Shown piece by piece: positions 35,450-47,243 of a stretch of 64,000 nucleotides of DNA. The DNA comes from Sisyra terminalis. Taxonomy: Eukaryota > Arthropoda > Insecta > Neuroptera > Sisyridae. The notes under the pieces were generated by a model. It ran no database searches. It saw nothing but the letters and a program-made list of their open reading frames with translations, and had not been told where the DNA came from. Numbering within the stretch: the stretch's first letter is position 1; each line of letters begins with the position of its first letter. Position numbers and translations under genes: made by a program. The stretch lies in the NCBI GenBank assembly GCA_958496175.1, contig OY292278.1, forward strand, positions 32,798,001-32,862,000. The letters run 5' to 3'.

Positions 35450-37980
35450 AATTCTATTAAAAATTATGAAGTCGTAGGAAATTAATATTTTGTAAATTGA
35501 AAATTTTTAACAAATATCAAAAAGAATGTCTTAAAGACATGCTATGTCTGAGCCTTTATAAGCCACCACCACCACTTATTGGAAAATTCTTGCTTTATAT
35601 TAACACATCTAGTAAAATGGCAACTAGGCAATAACTGAAAGCAGTAAGAGGAAAAAGGATAAAGGAAAAATAGTTATTATTTGCGTATAGTATAATGTTT
35701 TGATAAGGATTTCGTCTTTTTCGATGAAATTCTTGCCGAAACGTAGTACTATGCAAAAATAAGAGCTATTATTTTCTTATGTCCGCATTCTTACTACTAC
35801 ACCCCGATATTGGCATACAATGTTTAACACAAACTAGAGTGTAAATTGAATGGCAGTAGGTTCAATGAATTATTTTCCCTAAAAGATAATAATTTTATTT
35901 TTTCTTCTCTCAAATATTTTCGCTTTTATGTCTTATAAATGTTTTATAATGTAAGCTGAAATACACACAGCAAAAGTAAAAAATTTACTTGAAAAAAATA
36001 TAATAATCTCAACTGATAACCAATCACGTGGATGTATAAAAATAAAGATAAAATCGCCGAAATTATCTAATCAAATCCACTTCTTTTTTTTCGTACGACA
36101 TGAATATTATCACTAACTTCTATAAAATAAAAAAAAATCATTCAATTAGTAAAAATTAAATTCAAAAATTGCCAAATGATTGACTTGGAGACTATGCTGC
36201 GTTTGCATGGGTCCACCTTTATCTGCGTTGGATATATACGCGGATTGGAACGCAATTTATTATTTATGATAAAAACTCAATATCACAAAGTCTATCTTTA
36301 AATAATCCATTAAAAATATTTTCTCAATTTTTACATCTTTTTCTCTGATAAACGAGACATCAAATTCCCTGTATTGGCCACGATTTAAATCAGAGCCAAT
36401 AATAAAAAAAACTGATAACGAATAAAATACATAATAATAAATGATGAATTTAATATTCATGTTATATTTATACGCTTTGATATAGGCACTATATTGAAAC
36501 AAGACCATGATTTTTATAGATACTTTTCGGCAATTTTGCATTCTCTATTTAAATTCAACAATCCAATTATAAGTTTCGATAGTATGATGTTGGACTAAAT
36601 TTTTTTTTTAAATTTTGATTTGGTCACATAAAAAAATGAGAAATTTCCATGAGCGATAAACTTTAATTTGATTATCGAATAATCGCCAATAATTAAAATG
36701 CAATGTAATGTTTTCAAATTAAAATTCAGATAAAAAATCATTAAAAATATTTTTCATGATTTGTTTCTTTATAAATGTTTATGTCTTGAAAGATTTATCA
36801 TAGAAAAAGAATGATAAGATGACAATTTCAAGTCCATCAAACTTAACACATTGTATCATTAAAATGTATATTAATATTTTCTATTTTTAAAAAAAACACA
36901 TTTGATATTGTACAGATAAGACTTGTTCTTGTAAATCAAAGATATAAAAATTTAAAAAAGAATCGTCGCAAAAATTAACATAACAAGTACATTAAACGGA
37001 GATAATACTCAAAGTTTATTTAATATAAATAAGTTTATAATTTCATCCCAATAAAATGATTCTTCAAGAAATTGCCCAACGAAATCATAGAATTCTTTTT
37101 TAATTCCTCATATTGTTTTTTCCAAAAAAAAAAAATTCTTGGCCATATCTTCGGTAGAAGGATAACTTTTCGTCAGTGTATCTATTATAATTGGTGTGTT
37201 ATTTATTCAAAAGCTTCGCAAAGCTATCATTTTCAAAACAAGTGGGATTTGTTCTAAAATATTATTTATTTAAATAAGATAATGCTTTCCATTTTCTAGG
37301 GTCGTTATTAACATAATTCTATACTTTGAAAGAATGCTTACCATTTATTTTGATAACTATGATAACGATACATAACGACAAAGCTTTATCATAGGTAAAC
37401 CGTTAAGAAGCGCTGAAATTTGAATACCGAATGTTATTGGAAGGCGCAATAAACTTCTGAAGCTAACATTATTATCAAATAGCTCAAAATATCATAAACT
37501 ATGTGTAAAAATTAATCTTGTTTTACAAAAAAAAATATCATGTTTTTTGATTATGTCGTGCTGAATACAATCTTAGCTGTAGACGACGTTGAGCAATATT
37601 TGTTGAATCCATACAGGCTTTCATTGTTCTTACAGAGGTTTTAAAGCACTTAAGTAATAAGGAAAAGTATAGCATAAACTATTGGTATAATGTGTTAGTC
37701 ATCAATACGGCAAATTTGAGACAGACGAAGAACTCAACCGTCAGTATAATTAAATGTGATTGCAAAAAAACATAAGGAGAAGAATATTTAAATTGCCACA
37801 ATTAATATAACTTCTCAAAACCTGGCTTATCGAGCGAAGTGAGCAAGAAGTGAAGCGTACTTGCACTATAGTACAGTTACTTTAACCTTTAGCAAATCAG
37901 TAATACTAAAAATTAATAACTTTCTCTGAGAGTCAAAATAATATTTTTTCCTTGACTATGAACAGTTATACTGTGAATCA
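35450..37980. other. AT-rich stretch without gene
   Basis: No coding or element remnant was recognised. At 35721-35743, TCGATGAAATTC...CCGAAACG is a weak relative of the hammerhead-like motif, flanked by imperfect inverted repeats (TTTGCGTATAGTA near 35673-35685 and TACTATGCAAAA near 35746). Confidence 0.4.
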
Positions 37981-37984
37981 TCAC

Positions 37985-38160
37985 AAAGCAGTTACGGAGT
38001 GATCCAAACTACTTGGTGACCACTGAGGAAGATTGCTTGGCAATCGAAATACGTATCCGAGCAATACGTCACGAATATTTTTGTTTGAACTTCTGTTCAA
38101 ATTTATGTGTTTATGGTATGATTTTTATACATTATTTTATTAAATTATACTACATAAATT
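37985..38160 (+). mobile_element. Half copy of inverted-repeat element family A
   Basis: Contains the family's internal words GTTACGGAGTGATCC, ACTTGGTGACCACTGAGGAA and CAATACGTCACGAATATTTTT, and ends in a diverged inverse of the terminal repeat (GTTCAAATTTATGTGTTTAT). Only one half is present. It carries the best version of this family's hammerhead-like motif. Confidence 0.6.
38023..38053 (+). ncRNA. Hammerhead-like motif in family A element
   Basis: CTGAGGA, one extra A, stem GATTGC with loop TTG and GCAATC (six perfect pairs), then GAAATACG. The stem sequence differs entirely from the GTTAC/GTAAC stem of P1 and P2 while pairing is kept, a compensatory pattern. Confidence 0.5.
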
Positions 38161-38436
38161 GGACCGCAATATATTCTATATATTGTATACACACTTTATC
38201 TGGGAGATAGATTTTAGCCTCTAGATGCAAAAATAGTGTTTAAAGTTATCAAAACTTCAAAAAATTCAAATTTGGAAGAAATAAGGAATTTTTAAGTTAC
38301 ACTTATAAAGAAAACTTATACTATTTAATTTAATCATCATAATGAAATGCTTTGCTTGAACATACAACAATAGTTCAAATCATAATCAAATCTAGAGAAA
38401 TTATATAAAACCAGTACGGAGACCAAAACCCAAAAC

Positions 38437-38674
38437 TAGTGGTTCTTAACATTAGTTCAATCGAACCTTAGGGGTTCGGTGAGTCAGTCTTACGGGTTCG
38501 GCGGGATTTAAGACATACCACCGATTCATAAGATTTATGTATAAATATAATGTTTTGATTAATACATATGTTTTGAAAAATCATGTTTTAGTTTTTCAAT
38601 TAAGGAATTCAGTGAATGCACATATGAAACTGGGGGAGGGAGATCAGTACCTCTAATAAAGTTAAGAACCACTA
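38437..38674. mobile_element. hAT (Buster-type) non-autonomous element, 238 bp
   Basis: Ends TAGTGGTTCTTAACATTAG and (read inward) TAGTGGTTCTTAACTTTAT form terminal inverted repeats of about 15 bp. Flanks CCCAAAAC (38429-38436) and CCCTAAAC (38675-38682) form an 8-bp target duplication with one mismatch. The right copy has TA at the centre, the preference known for Buster-group hATs. The body is non-coding. A relative lies at 42341. Confidence 0.8.
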
Positions 38675-38689
38675 CCCTAAACAAAAACA

Positions 38690-39875
38690 ACAAACTAGAA
38701 GTCCTAAATTTACTTTTTTCATTGTAAACAACTAATCGTGTATGGAAATGAATGAGCTATGTAAATGAATGTTCACCCCACGGAAGAGACCCTAGCGAAT
38801 TATAAAAAAAATTATTACCATTAAAATAAATAATGATTTCAACTTGGCTATCATTGACTATCATTGGGACAAAGTTATATTTGATAAGTCTTTTATATGT
38901 AATAAATTTCAGTTATTTTTCTAATTGAGTATAATTTTTGTTATTCAACCAAAAACTGAAAAATAAATCTACGTTTTAATTCTTTAACAAAAAATTTTCC
39001 TTAATTCAAAGAATTATATTGTAAGCAGCATTTTTCTTTGTATATAAAACTATAAAATTGTCATAAAAATTTGACAAATACTGTTTTCTTGGAAAATTTC
39101 TATACTATGTTCCTGAAGTTTTAATTTCAATAAGACTTGCGTACGATTGAAAGCCATTACTTCTGGAATTACTTGTCTATGTAAATAATTATTATTATTT
39201 ACATATATAACTTTATATTTTTTTTTTATAATTCATATTGAGAATAAATTATCCAAAAAGACTTTAAATATCGTATATTAATTAACAAAAAATGAACTAA
39301 GCTAATAAGGTACTTTTTTCATTTGAAAGTGCATTCGTTATAAAGATAGAACTGATAACTGATAGCAAAGTGATTTCCAAGCAGTTTTTGTTAGGTAATT
39401 AAGTTTTTGCCTCAGCAAAGTCTGACCATTTATCTTACGTAATAGCTATTAAAATTATCTCAAATAAAATCGAGAATTATTTAAGTTTCAACAAAAATAA
39501 GATCCTTAACTCTTTCATTACCAAATCGTCGCTAGATAAAATGTGATGATTTGAGACTACAACTACCTAAATTAAAAGAAGTTTATGCTATTTAAAATAT
39601 AAAGACTGAATAAAGATTTTATTTTTGTATGTGGAGGGTTTAATTTTCGAATTAAATACTCACAATTTAATTGGAAATGTTGTATTATCAAAATTATTAT
39701 CACTGAGCTTATCTGAGGCAAATTTAAGAACTGAAAATAAATTGTGAGATAATAGTTATATGTATATTTGAGATAATTTAGTGAAAAAAAATATTATACT
39801 ATGTCTACAATCTAAAAGGAGATGCAAGCTGTTGAAAATGAGTGGAATCGGTATAGTATCGTACAAAGATCTGTT
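38690..39875. other. AT-rich stretch without gene
   Basis: Nothing recognisable. Confidence 0.5.
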
Positions 39876-39891
39876 ATAATCAAAAGCCGTA

Positions 39892-39914
39892 GGGTCAGGT
39901 GGGGTCAGGGGTCG
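39892..39914 (+). promoter_or_regulatory. Nuclear-receptor-like half-sites, GGGTCA direct repeat with 4-bp spacing
   Basis: GGGTCA at 39892-39897 and again at 39902-39907 (4-bp gap), then GGGTCG at 39909-39914 (1-bp gap). Direct repeats of RGGTCA are bound by nuclear receptor dimers. A 4-bp spacing is among those accepted by EcR/USP-type heterodimers. Binding itself is inference. Confidence 0.4.
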
Positions 39915-39965
39915 ATGCTAAGAGACCGGATAACAACTTGAGATGATAGTGATAGTGCGATAATG

Positions 39966-39979
39966 GATGACACGTCATC
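39966..39979. promoter_or_regulatory. CRE/UPRE-like palindrome
   Basis: GATGACACGTCATC is nearly palindromic. It contains ACGTCA and, on the minus strand, TGACGTGT, a core used by bZIP proteins of the CREB/ATF/XBP1 type. Confidence 0.3.
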
Positions 39980-40669
39980 GTCGGTCTTTGGTCCCGTTTG
40001 TATCAGCTATCAGCCGGTGGCAACTACCAATCCAATTGTTTTCTTCGGCGTTTAATAGTTTATAACTCGCCTAAATCCAATCCACTGAACAAGCAATAAC
40101 ACCAGTCCAGATAATAGGAAACCCAGCCAACAAAAGCTGTGTAGAAAATTGGGAAAAGATTCTCGGAAACATCGATGGGGCCAGATAATAAATCAAAAAA
40201 CGTACATATTTTTCACACTTAGGTCAATAGCTTGGAACAAAGCAAAACACAATACAAAGATTAGCAAAAAAGAAAATCACAATGCGTTCATTATTGTCTA
40301 TCTTTCGTCGAATGGAGAAAAAATGATGGAAATAACATTTCAGTAAACAAACGTGAATTAATGGGGTAAATGATGGATGGTATCTGAAAGAGGTGAAAAT
40401 GAAGAAGAAACGATAGTGTGGCTGAATGGCTGAGGCGGAAACGCCTCGACAGTCCTAGCGACGAGCTTCGAGCGGAAATCGAGATGACAATGTGTGGTGT
40501 TGCAGAAAGATAATAATATAGCCTGGTCCTCGCCACCTTTCACTTGATTTCCTTCAGATTTTTCACGCTCATTCCACCCGACCCTTCCCTATCCAAATCA
40601 TCGAGCCATTCGTCTCCAACATATCTTTCACTAAAGATAGAAAATATGTTTAAAGCAAACGAGATGAGA

Positions 40670-41320
40670 ATTTATTCAGTGATAAGACGATATTAGGATT
40701 TGTACGCCTTTAAGGACAATCAAATTTTATGCGTGTATTCAATCAATATAATAAAAAAATCTCCTCTCGAACTATTGCCTTATCGATTGCAACAAATCAT
40801 TTTAAATCTTATTCTGTTTTAATATAGGATAAAAGATCTGAAAAGAAAAAAGATATTTGGATTTGTATCTCATTTTGACTACAAATAGAAGAAAACTTTA
40901 CCAAACAACTTCATAAAATGAAGCACTTCTTGGATTTGTTTATGATAAATCATTTACTACATTGTAATCAAAACTAAAAAAATACCCTCTCATGTAAAAT
41001 AAAATTTGTCACCATATTCATAAGACCATATACGTAACTTCTTCGCTATTCCTTGAATATTATGCTTCAAAGTATGGCTTTTTTATTAAGTTGGGTTTTC
41101 CAGGACGAATTTAGTTGATCCTCAACATTGCAATCCCAGGACTTATTGAGCTTTCTGAGTCTCTTCTTCGTCTAGCTAAGATGATTAATATATAAATACA
41201 TTTTTTGTTTGTTCAATGTGTGTTTTCTTTATACATCTGGCTATAGTATTGTTTTCTTACATTTACCTGATTGTATTTTCAGATTACCTCTGCATTCATA
41301 AAATTTATAATATTTTTAAG
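40670..41320. other. AT-rich stretch without gene
   Basis: Nothing recognisable. Confidence 0.5.
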
Positions 41321-41324
41321 ATGT

Positions 41325-41397
41325 CTGTATGTGCGGCCCTCAGAAAATTTTAGGTCGTCAATGCGATCCGGGGTGCAATTTGGGTTGACCAGGGCTG
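41325..41397. mobile_element. hAT-type terminal fragment
   Basis: Read from the right edge inward, CAGCCCTGGTCAACCCAAAT, then GCACCCCGGATCGCATTGAC and GAGGGCCGCAC, has the texture of hAT ends (CAGCCCTG...GGCCGCA). The following eight bases ATTTAGAG (41398-41405) have TA at the centre, as Buster targets do, but no left end or matching duplication was found. The open frame crossing this region looks like a splice-flanked exon but is better explained this way. Confidence 0.45.
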
Positions 41398-41746
41398 ATT
41401 TAGAGCATCACATTTTCATTAAACGTAAGAAGCGCTTTTATCGGACAGAACCGCATTTCGGGATGGTATGACTTGTTTTACATTTATTCATTTTTGTTCA
41501 ATTCTATTATTGTGCAAACCTCTTTTCAATTACATTCTAATTTCTGAAGACCTCATTTACAAGTTCCTCTGTTCTGGGTTTTAGGAAGACAACTGTGTTC
41601 CAACCAAAGCCGATTTTATAGACTAGGCTACAGCCTACAGGTTTCCAACACTTATTAACTCAATAACGCTCGAAAATTAAGAAATTTAACCACTGAATTT
41701 TAATCTCGTTTAAAATAAATATACCTATCAATGTGCAAAAATTAGA

Positions 41747-41870
41747 AGTGTGGGGTTCGAATCTCTTTTCGTCCAAATTTCCGATTCTTCTGGTTTTACC
41801 AATTCCTATTAACCCTAGAGTCGCTAAGGACCTTGATTGTTATAAAGCGACGGTAAATAATAAAAAAAAA
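41747..41870 (+). mobile_element. tRNA-derived SINE, 5'-truncated
   Basis: Starts in the B-box zone (GTGGGGTTCGAATC) and continues through TATTAACCCTAGAGTCGCTA to the tail TTATAAAGCGACGGTAAATA, followed by an A-rich stretch. The A-box head is missing. Confidence 0.8.
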
Positions 41871-41889
41871 TAAGAAATATAGAGTTTTT

Positions 41890-42010
41890 GCTGGACAATG
41901 CTTTTTATTAAGAAAATCTTGCCCTCACTACCGATGTAGACCATAGTCTCCACAATATTAGCCCTAGCTCTGACTCTCAGTCTAGTTCCAATTGATCCGA
42001 CCTACCGTTA
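41890..42010. repeat. Degenerate ACTCCGACTC-type tract
   Basis: Words such as CCCTAGCTCTGACTCTCAGT and CTAGTTCCAATTGATCCGAC suggest a decayed minisatellite like those at 53.23-53.69 kb. Weak. Confidence 0.25.
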
Positions 42011-42014
42011 CTAT

Positions 42015-42340
42015 TGTTTTGTAATGAACCAAAGCGAACTTTTTGAAGCTGGAAACTTACAAACTTTTATTTTCTACAGATTTTGATGAAATTTAAAAGG
42101 GTAGGAATATTTGTTTTTAAAATACTCGTGTATACTTTTTTAGTATTCGTGCATTTCCGGACGGAATAATATGAGATTGGATGAAATTGGGCAAAATTTG
42201 TATTTTCAATTTCTCGAAATTTATGGAATAGTTTAAAAAGTTTTAGGAAATTACAATATTATTCGATCTTAACATAAACTGAACCGAGTTTCAGCATTAG
42301 CATAGCATTATGAGTAAAGCAACCCTTAAAAGTTTACTGC
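42015..42340. other. AT-rich stretch without gene
   Basis: Nothing recognisable. Confidence 0.45.
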
Positions 42341-42475
42341 CGTGGTTCTTAACCTTTTTGGAGGTACTAAACTTCATCAGTTTCATATTCGCATTCACCG
42401 AAAGTTTTCTTCAATGGAAAACTAAAATATGATTATTTGAATTTTAAAACATAGGTGAAACATATTTAAACAATT
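42341..42475 (+). mobile_element. hAT end fragment, relative of the element at 38437
   Basis: CGTGGTTCTTAACCTTTTTG, GAGGTACT, CAGTTTCATATTCGCATTCA and the following GGAAAACTAAAATATGATT align with the reverse complement of the right half of 38437-38674. Only one end is present. Confidence 0.7.
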
Positions 42476-42531
42476 TTTTTTGCGATTTTTTTCCAAACTT
42501 CTTCAAGAAGTATTATAATACTTAAAAACAC

Positions 42532-42559
42532 CTGATGAAGTCAGGAAACCGTTGAAACG
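42532..42559 (+). ncRNA. Hammerhead-like motif, solitary copy with weak stem
   Basis: CTGATGA, extra A, a poorly pairing middle (GTCAGGAAACCGTT), then GAAACG. Core words are kept but the stem is mostly lost. Confidence 0.35.
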
Positions 42560-42654
42560 TGTTATATACAAATTAAAAGGTAATAATTCCATAAAAAATA
42601 AGAGAATATAAAAAAATTATAAACAAATTGTGGAACTTAACCATCAAAACATAA

Positions 42655-42795
42655 ACATAAATTTGAACAAAAGCTCAGACAAATGTTTTTTTGACGTTTT
42701 GCCCAGATAGGTATTTCGATTACCAAACAATTTTTTTCGGTAGCCATTAAGTAATATTGCTTCGCTTTGCAACTGCTGTGAGATGAGTCACAAAG
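42655..42795 (-). mobile_element. Half copy of inverted-repeat element family A
   Basis: AAACATAAATTTGAACAAAA, GCTCAGACAAATG, then TAGGTATTTCGATTACCAAA and GCCATTAAGTAATATTG match the left half of the complete element at 22453. Confidence 0.6.
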
Positions 42796-42799
42796 CAAT

Positions 42800-43375
42800 A
42801 ATGCATCGATTTCAATTTAAGGTCCAGTCATTCGTTTTTTTTGCGATAAAGTTATTTTGATAAGGATAATTTTTATCAAAAAATTATAGGGTGGATGGAA
42901 TGTAAATAAAGGTCCTTCTGTTATAATTCATTGAAACACATAACCACCAAAATTAGCAAAATCTTTTAGGAACTTTTGGACAACCATAGCATAGATCCGA
43001 GAGGTCTTCAATCTTATTGAACTTAAGGATAAAACGAGAAAGTTAGCTGAACAGTAGCCCATATGATTTTCTCAAAATTAAAAATACATCTCAGCAGTAA
43101 AAATAAACCTCAATAGTGACTTAGCGATGGTCACTATGGTATCCGCGGGTATAGGGTTGAGGATCGATAATGAAGAGTAGGAGAAGTTTTATAAAATAAA
43201 AATGTATTTGATGAATTTTCCTATGAAAAATTGAGATTTCAGGAAACTCTTTTTTCAATAGATTCGTTAAACTGTAATCGAGATGAGTTTGCATCCGATT
43301 ATGGATCTTTGCACAGTTCTAAATCCGACAGTGACAAAACGAATTGATTACGAATGACTGAAAAGCATATTTCTT
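42800..43375. other. AT-rich stretch without gene
   Basis: Nothing recognisable. Confidence 0.45.
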
Positions 43376-43379
43376 AACT

Positions 43380-43930
43380 GGAATATTATTTCCTGTATGT
43401 GTCGGTTATATGGGCGAAAAGTGACATTGCCGGTTGGGATCGGTGATGGAAACGTGGCGATGGCGATGATGGTGAATAGGACGAGAACGACATGGGCGGT
43501 GTTAGATAGGACGAATGCCGCGGGCTGCAAGCTGACTGATAGCACACAGAGCCGCTTTATGAAAACATATGAAATATATTCAATCTGCGAGTGTGCGATA
43601 AGCTCGACTCTCCACCGGTCGCAGTCGCACCGCCACCTATATAAGAAATCAATTCTGTCCGCACTACCACCGAGGACCAACAACCCATATTTCCACCCCC
43701 AACTAAACCCACCACCCAGCGAACACAAGCGATCGGCTCCGCATTACGCGTATATCGTACTATTCGAGTGAGACGCTGCCTCTCATTCCACACAACAACC
43801 CTACATTTGACTCAAAGGATAATGTTGCATGTGATGATACTGATGCCACCCGATATTGATGGTGATCATGTCGAGGACGATAGCCTGTCGAGTTATGAAA
43901 ACTAATCTTCCTAATATAAAAAAAGCTTGA
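43380..43930. other. GC-richer non-coding island 7
   Basis: The most GC-rich block of the window, with open frames of 124 and 126 codons overlapping on opposite strands (43397-43771 plus, 43348-43728 minus). Neither shows a recognisable domain or the bias of a real gene. A TATATAAG word lies at 43638. Candidate regulatory block or promoter-proximal sequence of an unseen transcript. Confidence 0.4.
43638..43645 (+). promoter_or_regulatory. Possible TATA box
   Basis: TATATAAG sits in locally GC-rich sequence, where it is unlikely by chance compared with the AT-rich surroundings. About 25 bp downstream, CGCACTACC loosely fits an initiator. No transcript or coding start could be attached. Confidence 0.2.
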
Positions 43931-44080
43931 TATATCGTTCTATCTTCGTTCACGTTTAATCGTACAAAACCAAAAAAAAAACCTTTTATTCATCTCATAA
44001 AAAATCGACAATTAAACCCTAAGTAATTAGAAAAAATCTATATAGGTATATTTACATTTTTTTGATATATCTCTCTAAAC

Positions 44081-44364
44081 CAGGGGTCGGCTAATTTTTT
44101 GGAGTAAAGAGCCATATTTTTCCCGATTGTGGTCAATTATTTTTTAAAGAACCAAATACAAATAAATACATTGGCAATGTATATTACAAAAATACTACAG
44201 TCGTTATCTGCTGTGAAGCATGGAAGCATGCATGATGCTTATTTTGAAAAAAAATGCAATAATTCAGCTAATTGTTGTTAACAGTTAATGGAGCTACTCA
44301 AGAGCCACAAATTTGATACTACTGAGCCGTATGTGACTCACGAATCGCAAGTTACCAACCCCTG
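44081..44364. mobile_element. hAT (Buster-type) non-autonomous element, 284 bp
   Basis: Left end CAGGGGTCGGCTAATTTTTT. Right end read inward is CAGGGGTTGGTAACTTGCG. Inside are AAGAGCCATATTT and GAGCCACAAATTTG, words typical of this hAT type. Flanks CTCTAAAC (44073-44080) and TCCTAAAC (44365-44372) form an 8-bp duplication with two mismatches and central TA. Non-coding. Confidence 0.85.
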
Positions 44365-44374
44365 TCCTAAACCA

Positions 44375-45155
44375 TACATTGGCAATAAAATTTCAAATTT
44401 AGATAGTTATTAAGTCATAGTTAACTTTGTTATAAAAATCAAAAATCAACAAGAAATGGCGAAAAAAAGATTAGTTTTATTTTTCTTTATTGAGAACTAA
44501 ATACTTGGGTATCATAAGAGAACGAAGGATTTGGTTTTTAAAATCGACAACTTTTACAATTTCAATATAAAAAATTGGGTAGTTTGAAACTGAAAAAGTT
44601 ATTAAAAACTATAACTACGTTAAAAACGTTTAAAAAAATAATTTGATCTTAAGAGTTGGGCTACAATGTCTTAAAGAATTGGGGGTAGTCAGAGACATGA
44701 AAAAAACAAGTATTGCTAATAATTTGTTATCAGTAAATTTAATTATATTTAATAAAAAAAAAAAGCGCATCAAAGTTATCACTTAAGGTATCGGTCTCAG
44801 TTCCGTAAGTAGTCCTTTAAGGTGACCACCAAAACTTTTCAACAGCTCACCTGAAATTCTTCAAATACAAAAAAAAAAAATAGTTTTTTAATTTTTTCCA
44901 GTCCTTGATCGAAATTTTTTTTTTTTTAAATAAACAAAATGGCAGTCACAGATAATTTTACTTTGAATTTCCAGAAAATAAGCGACAGTAACAAGTGAGT
45001 AACAAAAAAGTTTAGAAAAAAAAATGTTTTGTATGATTTTAGGAAGTTGTATCATTTCATTTAAGTCCATCGAGCGGTTTTTGAATGAAAGAGGTCACCG
45101 ACTTTAGAACATAGCAGAATTATATATAGAAAGAGGAATCATTAAACTACTTATA
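44375..45155. other. AT-rich stretch without gene
   Basis: Long homopolymer A and T tracts (44870-44930). Nothing else recognised. Confidence 0.5.
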
Positions 45156-45160
45156 AAGTA

Positions 45161-45325
45161 TTGGCCGAGTGGTCAAGATGACCGCTCCAAAGCTAGTAAG
45201 AGTTGGGTTCAAATCACGTCGCGAGCAAATTTTCAATACTCCTCGATTTACGTATTTTTATTAACCCTAGAGTCGCGAAAGACCTCAGTAGTTATAAAGT
45301 GACGGTAAATAACAATCTAAAAAAG
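45161..45325 (+). mobile_element. tRNA-derived SINE, best full-length copy
   Basis: In order: A-box region TGGCCGAGTGGTCAAGATG, ACCGCTCCAAAG, B-box GGGTTCAAATC, GAGCAAATTTTCAATACTCC, TCGATTTACGTATTTTTATT, AACCCTAGAGTCGCGAAAGA, and TTATAAAGTGACGGTAAATA followed by an A-rich tail. The first 70 bases resemble a class II (Ser/Leu) tRNA without pairing acceptor arms. The remaining about 90 bp are a family-specific body. It would be copied by the RNA polymerase III internal promoter and mobilised by a partner LINE not identified here. Confidence 0.85.
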
Positions 45326-45329
45326 TAAA

Positions 45330-46135
45330 AACCTTTACTTCAAATCAAAGGTCACTAGGAATACTTTTTTCTTTTAATGGAATCAAGTTTTATGAGCGTA
45401 CCGTTATGCTATTGCCAATATGATGGCAAAACATATAAGATTACAATGCTCAGTTATTGTTAAGTATAATATTTATACACCATAAGAAAACCATTGAAAA
45501 TATATTGGACCTAAAAAAGCCCCACGAAAAACTAACCCATTAAACCCTGAGGATGATTTTTTCCCCACCCGACATGACCACTAGCATTTTTTTTTCTTTT
45601 TCTTTGTACTGGGGGCTGTACGAATAATTGCGCCCCCACTAACGATTCAATTCCAGGAAAAGAAGAGTACAAATTTTCTTGTGTAACAAATTTATTTTGA
45701 GCTATTGTGAAATACAATTTTAGTATATAGGTATCGATAATTTTAATATATAAGATCTGATAGGGATAAGTTTGAAAATCACAATTTTATGAAAGACTCG
45801 TTTAAATTTTCAATAACGGTAAAATTATTATGACTTCTGCATCTTTGTAACGACTGTAACTATATAACGACTTCAAATTTTAAAAAATCACTGTAACACC
45901 ATATTCTAGGCATGTTACAGAAGCATTTTACGTAAAAAAAAACCATTTTATTATACCATCACAAGGGAGAACTCCCTTAAGAAAAAAAAACGAAAGAATT
46001 TTTTACTGCACAAATACAGTGAAGAGCAAATCAATCTCATGGGTGCTACTCAAAATGAATAAGTGTTAAGGTTTGATTTTTTGAGAAATTGTTCCTTTTA
46101 CTACGGTAATCGTCACAAATAGCAGCGTTTGAGGC
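45330..46135. other. AT-rich stretch without gene
   Basis: No recognised feature. The open frame 45532-45717 (minus) looks like chance. Confidence 0.45.
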
Positions 46136-46139
46136 TGGG

Positions 46140-47212
46140 TTGTATTTTACAGTCGCAAGAAACATTGTATCTCATTAATAAGTAATGGCATTGTTGGGTA
46201 TGCGTGACATTGTATGTATATTACCCTCCATAGCAGCACCGTTCCAACGTTATATAAGATTGATAACGAGTGATAAGCGTCTCTTTGCCATATGAATGTG
46301 TTGTACAAGTCCACCTTTTGCAAGTAGGCAACAAGATTGCAATGAAACATGCGGGAAACACCCGCAAAAGGCCCGCAAATCTTTACACGAGTCCTCTTTG
46401 TGACATCATCAAACGCCGCTTATTCGCTTGCCCTTCGTCTATACTCTATAACAAACCGAGATTATATTCGAGCCAAATAAATATACATACATAATATAAA
46501 GCGAATGCAGATCTACATATGGTAACAATTTTATACCTTTATCGAGCAAATGTAGCCTAATAAAACCTTTTCGTACACATTGCAGTCGGTGTATTTTACG
46601 TCGAAAGCTCGTTTTCTGCCCCATCTCCGCAGCCTCTAGCCACCGTGCATACATATTTATCGGTGGATTCTGTTGACACTCACAAATTGGTAGATCTTGT
46701 AAGATTTAATGATTACATTAACGTGGAATTCCGCGTCGCACTTCTTTACAATCTCATTCACAAGTGTGAAATGCTTCATTTCAAACAAGTACCAACATTC
46801 ATTTCCCGTCGAACATTCCAGTTTCAATCACAATTTTCTGGGTTATCATCGCTAGTTTGCTGTGACATCTTTCAGGTGTTACGTAAAAATGGGTGTAGGT
46901 ATATACTATCGTAAATGGGCCATATCACAATTACAATTGCGGTGGCGTAATGCATGAAGGAGAACTCATCCTGGAACGACGGTATAGGCTGAATAAAAGG
47001 GCACTAACAAGAGAAAGAGGACGAGTGTTGTGCATAAAATGACTAGCTAACTACCGCGGCAAAGATTTTGCAGACATGCAGGTTACAAGTTGTGAAACAT
47101 CAGACAATGCCTCATGTATCTTGCACCTATTGTTTCACATACCGACAATACAATCGCTAGCTGACAAAGCCAATGTGCGATACAAAGAAAGACAACTTGT
47201 GTGTCATCACCA

Positions 47213-47243
<31 letters not shown>

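Larger units (their letters stand above)
39880..40660. other. GC-richer non-coding island 6
   Basis: Repeat-free block with a sharp composition change at about 39885. It holds the GGGTCA pair and the CRE-like palindrome listed separately, plus GATAGTGATAGTGCGATAA near 39945. Open frames on both strands (40149-40346, 40291-40543) lack family features. Candidate enhancer or conserved block. Confidence 0.45.

Noticed and set aside
41271..41471. Exon-like open frame with acceptor TGTATTTTCAG at its left and GGTATGA at its right
   Set aside because: The translation resembles no protein, and most of the block reads as a hAT terminal fragment (CAGCCCTGG... with GGCCGCA inside).
43348..43771. Overlapping 124- and 126-codon open frames on opposite strands
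   Set aside because: Both fall in the most GC-rich island, where stop codons are rarer. Neither has a recognisable domain or supporting splice or start context.
45162..45215. Functional tRNA-Ser or tRNA-Leu gene
   Set aside because: A- and B-box regions are present but acceptor and anticodon stems do not pair. The same sequence recurs in many copies with a shared non-tRNA body, so it is a SINE.
47213..47243. Histidine/isoleucine-repeat protein from the (CAT)n frame at 47076-47324
   Set aside because: The run is a microsatellite and the flanking translation shows no homology.
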